A DNA stretch of 64,000 bases, from positions 1 through 64,000 of the forward strand of contig JAFGRD010000026.1 in assembly GCA_016935315.1 (NCBI GenBank), read 5' to 3'. This DNA comes from Pirellulales bacterium (GTDB lineage: Bacteria > Planctomycetota > Planctomycetia > Pirellulales > Thermoguttaceae). Below the pieces are notes generated by a model. That model ran no database searches. It was given only the letters and a program-made list of their open reading frames with translations, and was not told where the DNA came from. The position numbers and the translations under genes are program-made. Positions within the stretch are counted from its first letter, which is position 1; each line of letters opens with the position of its first letter. Positions 43,690 to 53,518 of the stretch are shown in pieces.

Positions 43690-46260
43690 ATGAGCAGCAT
43701 TGACGCCAAGAATCAACGCATTTTGGTGATCGACGACAGCCCCGCGATCCACGACGACTTCCGCAAGATCTTGGGGGCCCTCGAGGGCGACGCCGCCGTA
43801 GATCAGTTGGCCGCTCGCCTGTTCGACGACGACATCGGGACGGACGATGCGGCTGTCTTCGAGATCGACTCGGCCTACCAGGGGCAGGAGGCGCTGGCGA
43901 TGGTCCAACAAGCGGTCGACCGGCGGCGGCCGTATGCCATGGCGTTTGTCGACGTGCGCATGCCGCCGGGTTGGGACGGCATCGAAACGACTTGTCGAAT
44001 CTGGGAAGTGGACCCCGAAATCCTGGTGGTCATTTGCACGGCGTTCTCCGACCATCGCTGGGAGGAAATCGTCCAGCAGTTGGGAAGAGCCAGCCACTTC
44101 CTGATTCTCAAGAAGCCATTCGACAACATCGAGGTCCGACAGCTTGCCTGTTCGCTGACCGATAAGTGGGAACAGGCCCGCGCCGCAGAGCTGAAGCTGG
44201 ACGAGATGAACCGGAGGGTCGAAGAGCGGGCCCAGGCGATCCGTGCCAGCGAAGCCCGCATGCAGGCGATCATGGAGACGGCCGCCGATGCCATTATCAT
44301 TACCGACACCCAAGGCGTCGTGCAATCGTTCAACAAGGCCGCGGAGGCGAGCTTCGGGTATGCGGCCGAGGAGATGCTGGGCCGTCTCGTGACCAAGCTC
44401 ATGCCGCCGTCGGAGCACGCGCTGTTCGCCCGGCTGACGAGACAGTTCCTGGAATCCGACGGGGCCGCGGCTTCGGCCGTTCGTCGCGAGATCACCGGGC
44501 TGCGCAAGGACGGAACGGAGTTTCCCGCCGACCTGACCTGCAACATAGTGGAGACCGGATGCGAAAAGCTGATGATGGGGATTATCCGCGACATCACCGA
44601 GCGGAAACAGGCTGAAATGGAACTGCGCCGAGAGCGGGATTTCAATCTCGCGCTGATCGAGAGCTCCACGGCCTATATCGCGGCAACCTCGCCGGATGGA
44701 ATCGTTCACATGGCCAACGAATCGCTGCTGCGGGCGCTGGGCTACACCGCAGCGGAGCTGATCGGTAAGAACTACCTTGACTTGGTGGTGCCACCGGAAG
44801 AACGGCACCGGGTGCTCGAGACAACCGAGGCGCTGATGACCGGCAAGATGCCGGTCACCTTGGAGACGGAGATTCTCACCAAAGAGGGCGCCAGGCTACA
44901 AGTTGTCTGGGGTACCGGTCAGGTCTCCAATGCCCAGGGCGAGACGGAATCCGTTTTCGGGGTCGGGATCGATATTACCGAGCGTAAGCGAGGCGAGCAC
45001 GAATTGAAGCAGTACGCCGACGCCCTGGAAAGGGCCAATCGCCGTTTGGAGGAGCACTCTCTTTCCGCACAAGAGGCATCGCGAACGAAAAGCGAGTTCC
45101 TGGCCAACATGAGCCACGAAATCCGCACGCCGATGACGGCCATCCTCGGGTTCTCAGAGAATCTGCTGCTGCCGGATCTGTCGGAAGAGGATCGCGTCGT
45201 CGCCGTGGAGACCATCCGACGCAACGGCAAACACCTGCTGGCGCTGATCAACGATATTCTCGATCTCTCCAAGGTCGAGGCCGGCAAGCTGGACGTCGAG
45301 CGCATCGCTTGTTCGCCGGGCCAGGTCATAGAGGACGTTCGGTCGCTGATGCACTCGCGGGCCCTGGAAAAGGGCCTGGAGTTCCAGGTCGAGTACGCCA
45401 CGGGTCTGCCCGAAACCATCCTCTCCGATCCCACACGCCTGCGCCAAATCCTCATCAATCTCGTCGGCAATGCCGTCAAGTTCACGGAAGAAGGATCCGT
45501 CTGGCTGGTCGTGGGCTTCCAGCACCCGCAGGACGGCGAGGAGCCGTTCCTCTACTTCGAGGTGACCGACACGGGAATTGGGATGACGCCGGAACAGACC
45601 GAGCGGCTGTTCCAGCCGTTCGCGCAGGCCGACTCCTCGACAACCCGCAGGTTCGGTGGCACCGGCCTGGGGCTGACTATCTGCAAGCGCTTGTCGGAGA
45701 AACTCGGCGGGACGGTCGAGGTTTCCAGCCAACTGGGGGTCGGAAGCACGTTTCGCGTCACGATCGCCACGGGAAAGCTGGACGGCGTGGCCGTGGTCGA
45801 GAAACCGGCCGCAACCGTGTCCCGTTTCGTGGAGCCCCAGCCCGCCCTTGCTGCATCCGCCCCGGTCGACAAGCTCGACTGCCGCGTCCTGTTGGCCGAG
45901 GACGCTCCCGACAATCAGCGGTTGATATGCCTGATTCTCAACAAGCTGGGCGCGCGGGTCACCGTGGCGGAGAACGGGCAGATCGCCTATAAACAGGCCA
46001 TGGAAGCCTGGCGCATGGCCGAACCGTTTGACGTGGTTCTCATGGACATGCAGATGCCCATTCTGGACGGCTACCAAACCACGCGGAGGCTCCGAGAGCA
46101 GCGATACACGGGGCCGATCGTCGCGCTGACCGCTCATGCCATGGCCTCCGATCGCGCCAAGTGTCTTCAGGCAGGCTGCGATGCCTATCTGTCCAAGCCC
46201 ATCGAGCGAGAACGCCTGACGGCTCTGGTCGCGGAGTATGCGAGGCAGACCATTGTCTGA
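43690..46260 (+). CDS. Hybrid sensor histidine kinase with N- and C-terminal receiver domains
   Basis: 856 residues from the ATG at 43690; the longer frame would run through element copy D. An N-terminal receiver-like domain (ILVIDDSPAIHDDFRKIL, AFVDVRMPPGWDG, ILKKPFD) carries an insertion of about 40 residues, then a coiled coil. Two PAS domains follow (DAIIITDTQGVVQSFNKAAE; TSPDGIVHMANESLLRAL). HisKA has MSHEIRTPMTAILGFSE and the ATPase has NLVGNAVKFTE and GTGLGLTICKRL. The C-terminal receiver has LLAEDAPDNQ and VVLMDMQMPILDG. No membrane helix is present, so it is a cytoplasmic phosphorelay kinase. Its output partner is not adjacent. Confidence 0.9.
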   Translation: MSSIDAKNQRILVIDDSPAIHDDFRKILGALEGDAAVDQLAARLFDDDIGTDDAAVFEIDSAYQGQEALAMVQQAVDRRRPYAMAFVDVRMPPGWDGIETTCRIWEVDPEILVVICTAFSDHRWEEIVQQLGRASHFLILKKPFDNIEVRQLACSLTDKWEQARAAELKLDEMNRRVEERAQAIRASEARMQAIMETAADAIIITDTQGVVQSFNKAAEASFGYAAEEMLGRLVTKLMPPSEHALFARLTRQFLESDGAAASAVRREITGLRKDGTEFPADLTCNIVETGCEKLMMGIIRDITERKQAEMELRRERDFNLALIESSTAYIAATSPDGIVHMANESLLRALGYTAAELIGKNYLDLVVPPEERHRVLETTEALMTGKMPVTLETEILTKEGARLQVVWGTGQVSNAQGETESVFGVGIDITERKRGEHELKQYADALERANRRLEEHSLSAQEASRTKSEFLANMSHEIRTPMTAILGFSENLLLPDLSEEDRVVAVETIRRNGKHLLALINDILDLSKVEAGKLDVERIACSPGQVIEDVRSLMHSRALEKGLEFQVEYATGLPETILSDPTRLRQILINLVGNAVKFTEEGSVWLVVGFQHPQDGEEPFLYFEVTDTGIGMTPEQTERLFQPFAQADSSTTRRFGGTGLGLTICKRLSEKLGGTVEVSSQLGVGSTFRVTIATGKLDGVAVVEKPAATVSRFVEPQPALAASAPVDKLDCRVLLAEDAPDNQRLICLILNKLGARVTVAENGQIAYKQAMEAWRMAEPFDVVLMDMQMPILDGYQTTRRLREQRYTGPIVALTAHAMASDRAKCLQAGCDAYLSKPIERERLTALVAEYARQTIV

Positions 46261-46327
46261 GAGTCCCCGACCGGGACTTGTGCGCACGGTGGGCGCATTC
46301 TCGCGCGTGCCGCCGAGTCGCGGGCTC

Positions 46328-49300
46328 TCAGCGCTGCATGGTTCTCACGGCGACGATGCTGGAGCCCATCGTCGGGCGGGAACGTCGCCATCCGGAAAGC
46401 AGCGAGGCGATCAGACTTGCCGCGACGATCGCCCAGCCGAACAGGCTCGGCGACAACCACAACCACCAGGCCAATCCGAGGCCCACGCCGAAGGCGGCGG
46501 GCCATCGCTTGAAGGCCTCGGACCATACGCCTCGCCGCAGCCCAAACAGGGCCAGCGCGACGGCCGCCAAGAGGCCGGTGGCCGCCAGCAGCCCGCCGCG
46601 AAGCCGGCCGGCCTTCTCGGGGTGATAGGTGAGCGTCAACGAGGGCACGTCCTGCGGAAACGCGTAGCGCGCAGTCACCTGCCGGCAGTCCAACGACCAA
46701 CTCCAGAGCTCCGCCGGACACTCGGCGATCAGGTCGCCGGAGAGTTGGGCGAACGCGTCGGCCATCCCCAATTCTTCGGCGATCTGCGCTTGCCGTTGGT
46801 CGATCACTCGCGCTTCCAATCGAACGTCCTGTACCCGTTTCGAATTGCCGGCCTCGGAAAGCCGTTGCGTCAACTCCGCCCGGGCGGCGGCCAGCCGCCG
46901 GGCCCAACGCCAGTACCAGCGGAAGGTCTCCTCGGGCGCCTCGGCGGAAACGGCTGCGGCCGATTCGATCATTGCCGCCGCATTTCTCAGCCGAGCCCAT
47001 GCCTGGTGCCATGACGACGCCGGGCCGATGCCCTGCACTTCGTCCGGCGTCCACTGGCCCGGGCCGAGCACGGTCCACAACGTCTCTTCAGCGGGTAATC
47101 CTTCCAGCACGGGCGTTTCGAAGCGGCGGGTGGCCGACCGGAGCGGACCGGACAGGGCGCCGCGGAAGACGATCTCGACGCGTTGCGGGAGTTGCTGCGG
47201 CCCCAAGGGCAGTTGCCAGGACTCCGGATCGATGCGGACCGGGGTGGTCGGCACTCCGGCCACCGACACGTGGACCAGGTCGTAGCCCAACGGCAAACGG
47301 AGCCGACAATCGGTCGCCTTGCCCGGCTCCAAATCGAAGGCAGTCACTCCGTGGCACGAGCCATCCGTTTTCCAGGCCACGTGGACATCGGCCAGGCGGA
47401 CGCGTGCGGCGCCGTCGCTGTCGCTCTGCAGACGAAGGACCGCCCGCCACGGCTCGCCGACGATTCGGTAGGCCGTGAACGATTCCAGCGGCGATTTCTC
47501 GAGGTTGTCCGGCGGCGTGGTCTTTTCAAGGCCGCGTATCTCCCAAGACGCCGGCTGGTCCTGGGAATGCGTCGGCAGGCAGAGCAGCCGCGTGAGCGGT
47601 CCCGGAAGCCGCGGCTCGACTTGAGGGGCCCGTGGCCGGTCGCTCGGCGTCAGCGCGAGTGAGCTGATCAACGTGAAGCGGTACTCGTCCCCGATCGCCG
47701 ACTGCGGCCGAACGATCAACCGGCGCGGCTGGCCGGGCGCGTCGAGGACTTCGCAGATCGCGGACGGATCGGCCTGGACCCGATAAGGCCCGCCGAACAG
47801 GCTCGATACTTCGATCGGAATCGTGTCGAGCAGTCCGTCGGTGACACGAATTCGGAAGTCGACTTCGGCGTCCCATGATCCGCCGTGGCAGAGCAGCCGC
47901 GTGATCTGATCGGTCCGGGTCTGGGGCTGATTGGGCAGAACGGAAAGCGTGATCTTGCCGGGTTGCCCACCGTCGGCACGGAATCGTGCCGCGGCGCGTC
48001 CCAAATCCGGCACGATCGGTTGCCCCGCGGGATCTTCGACGGCTACCATTCCTTGGACCTCGCCGATCTCCAGGCGAACCGACGGGCGGCGGTAGAGACG
48101 CACCTCCGAGGACTGCGCCGACAGGCGCTCAATCTGCACCAGCGGCAGCTCCAGCGGCGTCTGCCCGTCGCGGATCGGCAGACGAGCGCGCAGCAATAGC
48201 CTTTGGGGGCCCGTCATTAATCCCTTCAGGAAGACCGTGATGGAGCCGTCGGGGTCCTGCGACCAGCGGGCGGCCCGCTCGGCCCCCTCCTCCATGGCCG
48301 AGACGTGCTCGATCTGCATGCCTGGAGGCGCCTTCAAGCGGTGCTGGAAGATGTATCCCGCCTTGGGAGTCAGCTCCGCCTCCAGCCGCAGCTCGACACT
48401 CCCGCGCTCGAAGCTGCAGGCAAGCTGGTGTCGGCCGGCAATCTGGGGCTCGCAGAGCTCGGTCCGCAGAGCCCAGTCGATTTCGCCCGGGCCCAGACGG
48501 TAAGCGAGCAGCGGCTGCGACGATGCGTTGCCCCAGGCGGAAAGGAAGTCGGGCACGGCGACCGCCTCGAACCGGCCGGCCGCCGGGGCTTCATGGACCA
48601 ATTCGGGATCGACGGAAACAGCTAGCCAACGCCGTGTGGATCGGGTGCCTAGGGCTCGGACCTCCGGCAGCCGAAGGTGGCCCACGCCCGAAGTCCCCTT
48701 CAGCTTGAAGGTCGCGTCCACCACCACACTCTTGGAAACGGCACGCGGCCATTCCAGGCTGATGATTTGCCGCCGGCCGGGCGCCGCGCGGGTCTGCACC
48801 GTGGGCGGATCGTCGCCCGCAAGCGGCAGGATCTGCAAGGCCGGATCGGTGGCCAGTTGAAGCTCCCGAATCTGCCCCGCGATGATCTTGAACTTAAACC
48901 TGGCACTGACCGAGACCGAGCCAGGTTGGACTTTCAGCCACAGCAGCTCCTCGACATCCGCAGCCGATCCGCTCGGTGCCACCCCGGCCCCGCCGGGCCA
49001 ATGGACCGTCAGCCGGTCGGTCGGGCCGAGCTCCGCGACGATCTTCGGCGGCTGCTTCTCGATGCGCACCATGCCAACCGCCGAGGGAACCTCGACGCCG
49101 GATGCGTCGGGCGGCAGAGCCAACTCCAGGCGTGACGTGGCCAGACGCGGAATTGCCAGGTCGATGCCCGCCGGCTCTTGTCCGCCGCGCGCCATGGGAC
49201 GCACCGACAGCTCCAGACGGTAGTTGCCCGGCTCCGGAACCTCCAGCACCAGCACGCTCCCGTCCGGCTGCCATTGCGGCTGAATCACCCGGCCGTCCAA

Positions 49301-52300
49301 GAGGGCGCCGTCGGGCAACAGAACCGCCTCCTTGCCGAGAAAGGGAAGCGGAATCCGCGCCACCGTGCCGAACACTTGTAGCTGGAAGGTCGCCTTCAAC
49401 GGATCGACCACCATGCCCCCGGACGCAGCCTGCTTCGAGAGCGCGCCGCGATACGTCGCCGAGCGGAGCAGGAAGCCCTGGGGCTGCACGGCGGCCGCCG
49501 CCGCGCGGCGGTGCAATTGCTCGTAGAGGACCTCGGGCACGTAGTACTTGTCGCCGGCCGGCTGCTTGGCGTCGTCGATCGGAATGAAGACCCGATGCAC
49601 GGGCGCCGGTGCACTCGGTCCCGTCGCGGGAAGCTCCTGCCGCGATTCCTGCCCGCCGGCGGAAGCACACCACACGCAGCTTGCCAGAACGGCGAGCATC
49701 ACGATCCCGAGTGGGGCGGCGGTCGCCGAGTTGCCGGCGTCTTCCGAGTTCCCGCCCGAGGTGTCGTGCGCTGGCTGCGGCTTGCCCGGTTGTCGGCGGA
49801 TCAATCGACACGTCAGACAGAACAGGGCTGCCAGCACGCCGGCCGACGCGATGGGTGCGTAGGTGTCGGGAAGGACCAGAGACGCCATGCCGAAAGCACC
49901 CGTCAGCGCCAGCAGCGAAAGCGGCCGATCTGGCAGCTTCCACCAGGCCACGGCGAGTATCAGCAGGAAGGCGCTCACAGCGAACAGCCGCACGGTTGGC
50001 CGGTGGACGAACTCCAACCGCAGCGGCGCCGTGCCCGACGCCTCCAAGCGGTACGCCGTCCACGCATAGCTGTCGGTCGGCTGGCACCCCGCCGGCGCAT
50101 CGCCCGTCCAGGGGACCTTCGGATCTGCGGGCTCTTGTCGCCAGGCCGCGACCGGAACCATGGCTTCCCAGGGTGCTGCCGCGGCCGCCTCCCGCATTCG
50201 GTCGGCCAATTGTCCGGGGTTGACCCACCATAGCACTTCGCGTTGCAGAGGAGCCAGGTGGCCGCGCAACATCCCGGCGTAGGCCTGGCTGGTCAGCAGC
50301 ATTGCATCGGGGTGGACCAACAGCGCCAGTCCGGCTTGGTGCAGCAAGCCGATGCCTCGCGAGGACGGCGCATCACCGCCCCCCGGCCGGACCGGCGTCT
50401 GCGGCGTCAGGGCGAGTTGTGCCATGGCGCGCCGATCGACCAAGAGAGAGACTTCCGGCACGTGGACTGATTCGCTTGCCAGCAAGCGGCCCCAGTCCAA
50501 ACCGCTCCCTTCCGGGCCCGCCGCCCCCTTGGCAATCAGGGCCCCCAGCGTCTGCAACAACCGTTCGGCCTTGCGTTGGGCAAGGTGTTGGGCGCGGCGT
50601 TGGGACGCCCTGCTCGACCAATGCTCCGGCGAAAACGGATCGAAGGAGGCTGCCTCGCCCGATCGCCCCAACGGGCCGAACAACCGTTGGCTCCAACTCA
50701 GCGACGACAGGGGCGGCGTCTGGGGGCAGAGGTTCGGATCGACCGCCTCGTAGCCCGGCGGCAACCACACGGTCCAGCGCTGCGAAAAGACCGGCACGTC
50801 GTCCAGTAGCGTGGGAAAAGGAGGTTCCAGCGAACCGCCGATCCCCAGCCCGGCGCCGGGCGTGGTGAAATGGACGGTCACCCTGGGAAACTTCTCGCCC
50901 GGCGGAAGGTCGATGGCCAGATTCCCGCCCTCCTCTCGCCGGACGGCGCGTTTGCCGTCGATCCACGCGCCGTGGAGGTCCTGCAACCCGGCCGGCGGCG
51001 GCAATCGCAGTCGTATCCGGTTGCCCCGGCAGCTCTGCAAAAAGTACGTCGCCAGGTGTTCGCCCGCCGCATCGCTGCCGTATCGCGACTGGAGTCGGCA
51101 AGCCCATGCCCAGGCCGGGGGCGCGACCGAATCGCTCGAACTCGAGACGACGGTGGCGTCGGGAGACGCCACCGCATCGCGGGTCGGATCGTAGCGGAAT
51201 ACGGCACGAACCGTCTGCCGCCGCTCCGGCGTTACGATCTCGGCCGAGATCCTCTCCAGCCGGCGGTTCACCACGCGCACGGTCTGAGAACCCAGCGAGC
51301 GAACGACCAGCGTGCCCCGCTGCTCGGCGGCTTCCGGCAGCCATGCCAGAGAGACCGGCTGCCTTGCGGACAACTCGCTTTCTCGGACGGCGCGGAGTTC
51401 GAAGGGCTGGCTCCTCGAGCGATTCAGGGTCAACTCCCACGTCTCGCCCTCCGGGGCCAGGCCCGCTGCGGCCTGCTCGTCGATCGACAAGGGCCGCGCG
51501 GATAGCTGCCGCTGGTCCTCGGCGCCCAGCGTGAACCGCGGCGGAACCTCGCGGCGGTGCGAGAAGTGGACCAGCACGCGATCCACGCGGGCCGACTTCG
51601 GCAAGCACCGCAGCGTGTAGTTCTCTCGGAAGAATCCATCGCCCACGCCCGCTTCCACGCGAAGCTCGCCACCGTAAGTCGGCTTCTGGCTTTCCAGCGA
51701 GACCCGCAAGCCGGCGGCGCTGGCGTCGTTGAGCGTCAGCAACTCGCCGGGCAACTGAGCGAACAGGTCCCGCTCGGCGGCGTCGAGGCTCTGTGGGGCG
51801 ATGCGAGGAAGCTGATCACCGTCGATAAGTCGCAGCCGGAACGGGCTGACGGCGTCCACCGCGAGCAGCTGCTTGCTCTGTTGTGGCGCATCGAAGCGCA
51901 GCGGCACCAGATCCTCGCAGTTCACGCCCGACTCCCGGCTCCAAGGCGTGTGGAGTCGCTGCGCCCGGATCACCAGCAACGTCCGCGACGGCGAAAGCGG
52001 CTTGGCCAGACGAACGGTCAACCGCTGCCTGTCGCCTCGTCGATCGAGGAGCCAATCGTCCATGGCCTCCGCTGGCACCGACTCCACCGAATCGATCAGC
52101 CAGCGCGGCGCGACGTCGGCCTGGAGTGAGAACCGCTTGCCGTCGGTCACCCGAAAATCGGCCCGCACCTCGGCGGTCATCTCGCGATCGCCCAGCCGGA
52201 CCGCCGTGCCGCTGGCCAGGCGGACGGTAGCCTCGCGGCGCGCCAGCAGGACTTCTACCGTGGCGTCGGCAGCAAAGCATCGGAATTCCACGGATTCCCC

Positions 52301-53518
52301 CTCGCGCGTCCCCGAAAGCGCAGCGGCGCCCGACTGGCGGCACTTCACCGGCCGGGCCTCCTGCAACAACAGGGGCGCCGGAACCAGCAGCGTCACGTTC
52401 CCTTCCCGCCAGAACAGGTCTTCCGGCACGATTTTCGGCAGCCGCCAGCGGCCGTCGGTTCTCAGCGGGGCCAAGGCCTGGAGCCGCAAGACGCGACCGG
52501 CCTCTTGAATCGGCTCCGGCAGCGTGACGATCACCCGATGGCCGCGACCGCCGGAGTCCGGAGCGGGCGACCAGGACGCGGGCCGGTCGCCGTACGCCGC
52601 GCCGACCAACTGCAATTCGTCTTCCAGGGTCAAGGCAACTTGCGCCAACGGTCTTTCGGGCGATCCGATACTCAACTCGCTCGTGACGTCGACTCCGCGT
52701 GGCGAGAAGTCGTAGACCACCGTTTCCCGCACCGAGGCCGATTGCGGTCGTCGGGCAGCGGACTCGGTCGGGGCGATGCGGAGCCGGAAACGGTAGTGAC
52801 CGCCCAACTCGACGCGCCAAAGCTGGATTCCGCCCTCCGCTTGACCCTCCTGCTGTGCGAGTCCGCGATCGCTGGCGACCGTGAGATCCTCCGGCAGTTC
52901 GAGAATCAGGCGACTGGTAGGGCACGCCGGAAGCGCGATGGGAAAGCTGAGCGTGCCGTCGATTTCGCGACTTCCGCCCAGCGACCAGCGGAAGTGCAGC
53001 CGGCCCGAGCGCGACACCAGCACCTTCAGTTTGCCGTCGGCTCCCAGTCCCAGCACCGCATCCGGCGAGCCGTCCTCGGTGTCTTCGGCGTCGAACCAGG
53101 TCGCCTGATCGACCGCCAGACCGCACGGATCCAGAGGCAACAGCGCAGCCGCTTCGCCCGAATGGACAACCTGCAACGTGGCTCGGCCTTCGGTCAACCG
53201 GTCTCCCTCCAAACGCGCCCGGTATTCGGCCGTGATCGTTCGAGCCGCCCGCAACGCACGGACGTCGGGCGTGGAACCGCGGGCGAGGGTCAGCAGGCGT
53301 TCGAACTCATCGGCCTCGACGGGCAAGTACTTGCCGGAGCCGCGCGGCCAATCCTGGATCCGGTCGGCCGGAACGAATACGCGGTGAAACCGCAGCACGC
53401 CGGATGCCGGCTCCTGGGATGGTGCGGTCTCCGCCTCGGCGCATCGTGCCGCCGGCTGCGAAACCATGGCCAGCAGCACCCACGCAATCGACGAAACGGA
53501 CAACAGGCGAAGGCTCAT
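46328..53518 (-). CDS. Giant two-module envelope protein with an internal signal-peptide-like helix
   Basis: 2396 residues from the ATG at 53518, which overlaps the previous gene's stop (ATGA). An N-terminal signal peptide covers about residues 1-24. Module B (about 25-1240) begins HRVFVPADRIQDWPRGSGKY, is beta-rich, and ends in three membrane helices (about 1178-1241). After a 25-residue hydrophilic linker, a signal-like helix at about 1269-1288 (GIVMLAVLASCVWCASAGG) restarts a second copy, module C, with HRVFIPIDDAKQPAGDKYYV and again three helices at the C terminus (about 2308-2376). Modules B and C match each other and the neighbouring protein in order of motifs. Function unknown; the family is not one I recognise. 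Confidence 0.75.
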   Translation of the reverse strand: MSLRLLSVSSIAWVLLAMVSQPAARCAEAETAPSQEPASGVLRFHRVFVPADRIQDWPRGSGKYLPVEADEFERLLTLARGSTPDVRALRAARTITAEYRARLEGDRLTEGRATLQVVHSGEAAALLPLDPCGLAVDQATWFDAEDTEDGSPDAVLGLGADGKLKVLVSRSGRLHFRWSLGGSREIDGTLSFPIALPACPTSRLILELPEDLTVASDRGLAQQEGQAEGGIQLWRVELGGHYRFRLRIAPTESAARRPQSASVRETVVYDFSPRGVDVTSELSIGSPERPLAQVALTLEDELQLVGAAYGDRPASWSPAPDSGGRGHRVIVTLPEPIQEAGRVLRLQALAPLRTDGRWRLPKIVPEDLFWREGNVTLLVPAPLLLQEARPVKCRQSGAAALSGTREGESVEFRCFAADATVEVLLARREATVRLASGTAVRLGDREMTAEVRADFRVTDGKRFSLQADVAPRWLIDSVESVPAEAMDDWLLDRRGDRQRLTVRLAKPLSPSRTLLVIRAQRLHTPWSRESGVNCEDLVPLRFDAPQQSKQLLAVDAVSPFRLRLIDGDQLPRIAPQSLDAAERDLFAQLPGELLTLNDASAAGLRVSLESQKPTYGGELRVEAGVGDGFFRENYTLRCLPKSARVDRVLVHFSHRREVPPRFTLGAEDQRQLSARPLSIDEQAAAGLAPEGETWELTLNRSRSQPFELRAVRESELSARQPVSLAWLPEAAEQRGTLVVRSLGSQTVRVVNRRLERISAEIVTPERRQTVRAVFRYDPTRDAVASPDATVVSSSSDSVAPPAWAWACRLQSRYGSDAAGEHLATYFLQSCRGNRIRLRLPPPAGLQDLHGAWIDGKRAVRREEGGNLAIDLPPGEKFPRVTVHFTTPGAGLGIGGSLEPPFPTLLDDVPVFSQRWTVWLPPGYEAVDPNLCPQTPPLSSLSWSQRLFGPLGRSGEAASFDPFSPEHWSSRASQRRAQHLAQRKAERLLQTLGALIAKGAAGPEGSGLDWGRLLASESVHVPEVSLLVDRRAMAQLALTPQTPVRPGGGDAPSSRGIGLLHQAGLALLVHPDAMLLTSQAYAGMLRGHLAPLQREVLWWVNPGQLADRMREAAAAAPWEAMVPVAAWRQEPADPKVPWTGDAPAGCQPTDSYAWTAYRLEASGTAPLRLEFVHRPTVRLFAVSAFLLILAVAWWKLPDRPLSLLALTGAFGMASLVLPDTYAPIASAGVLAALFCLTCRLIRRQPGKPQPAHDTSGGNSEDAGNSATAAPLGIVMLAVLASCVWCASAGGQESRQELPATGPSAPAPVHRVFIPIDDAKQPAGDKYYVPEVLYEQLHRRAAAAAVQPQGFLLRSATYRGALSKQAASGGMVVDPLKATFQLQVFGTVARIPLPFLGKEAVLLPDGALLDGRVIQPQWQPDGSVLVLEVPEPGNYRLELSVRPMARGGQEPAGIDLAIPRLATSRLELALPPDASGVEVPSAVGMVRIEKQPPKIVAELGPTDRLTVHWPGGAGVAPSGSAADVEELLWLKVQPGSVSVSARFKFKIIAGQIRELQLATDPALQILPLAGDDPPTVQTRAAPGRRQIISLEWPRAVSKSVVVDATFKLKGTSGVGHLRLPEVRALGTRSTRRWLAVSVDPELVHEAPAAGRFEAVAVPDFLSAWGNASSQPLLAYRLGPGEIDWALRTELCEPQIAGRHQLACSFERGSVELRLEAELTPKAGYIFQHRLKAPPGMQIEHVSAMEEGAERAARWSQDPDGSITVFLKGLMTGPQRLLLRARLPIRDGQTPLELPLVQIERLSAQSSEVRLYRRPSVRLEIGEVQGMVAVEDPAGQPIVPDLGRAAARFRADGGQPGKITLSVLPNQPQTRTDQITRLLCHGGSWDAEVDFRIRVTDGLLDTIPIEVSSLFGGPYRVQADPSAICEVLDAPGQPRRLIVRPQSAIGDEYRFTLISSLALTPSDRPRAPQVEPRLPGPLTRLLCLPTHSQDQPASWEIRGLEKTTPPDNLEKSPLESFTAYRIVGEPWRAVLRLQSDSDGAARVRLADVHVAWKTDGSCHGVTAFDLEPGKATDCRLRLPLGYDLVHVSVAGVPTTPVRIDPESWQLPLGPQQLPQRVEIVFRGALSGPLRSATRRFETPVLEGLPAEETLWTVLGPGQWTPDEVQGIGPASSWHQAWARLRNAAAMIESAAAVSAEAPEETFRWYWRWARRLAAARAELTQRLSEAGNSKRVQDVRLEARVIDQRQAQIAEELGMADAFAQLSGDLIAECPAELWSWSLDCRQVTARYAFPQDVPSLTLTYHPEKAGRLRGGLLAATGLLAAVALALFGLRRGVWSEAFKRWPAAFGVGLGLAWWLWLSPSLFGWAIVAASLIASLLSGWRRSRPTMGSSIVAVRTMQR

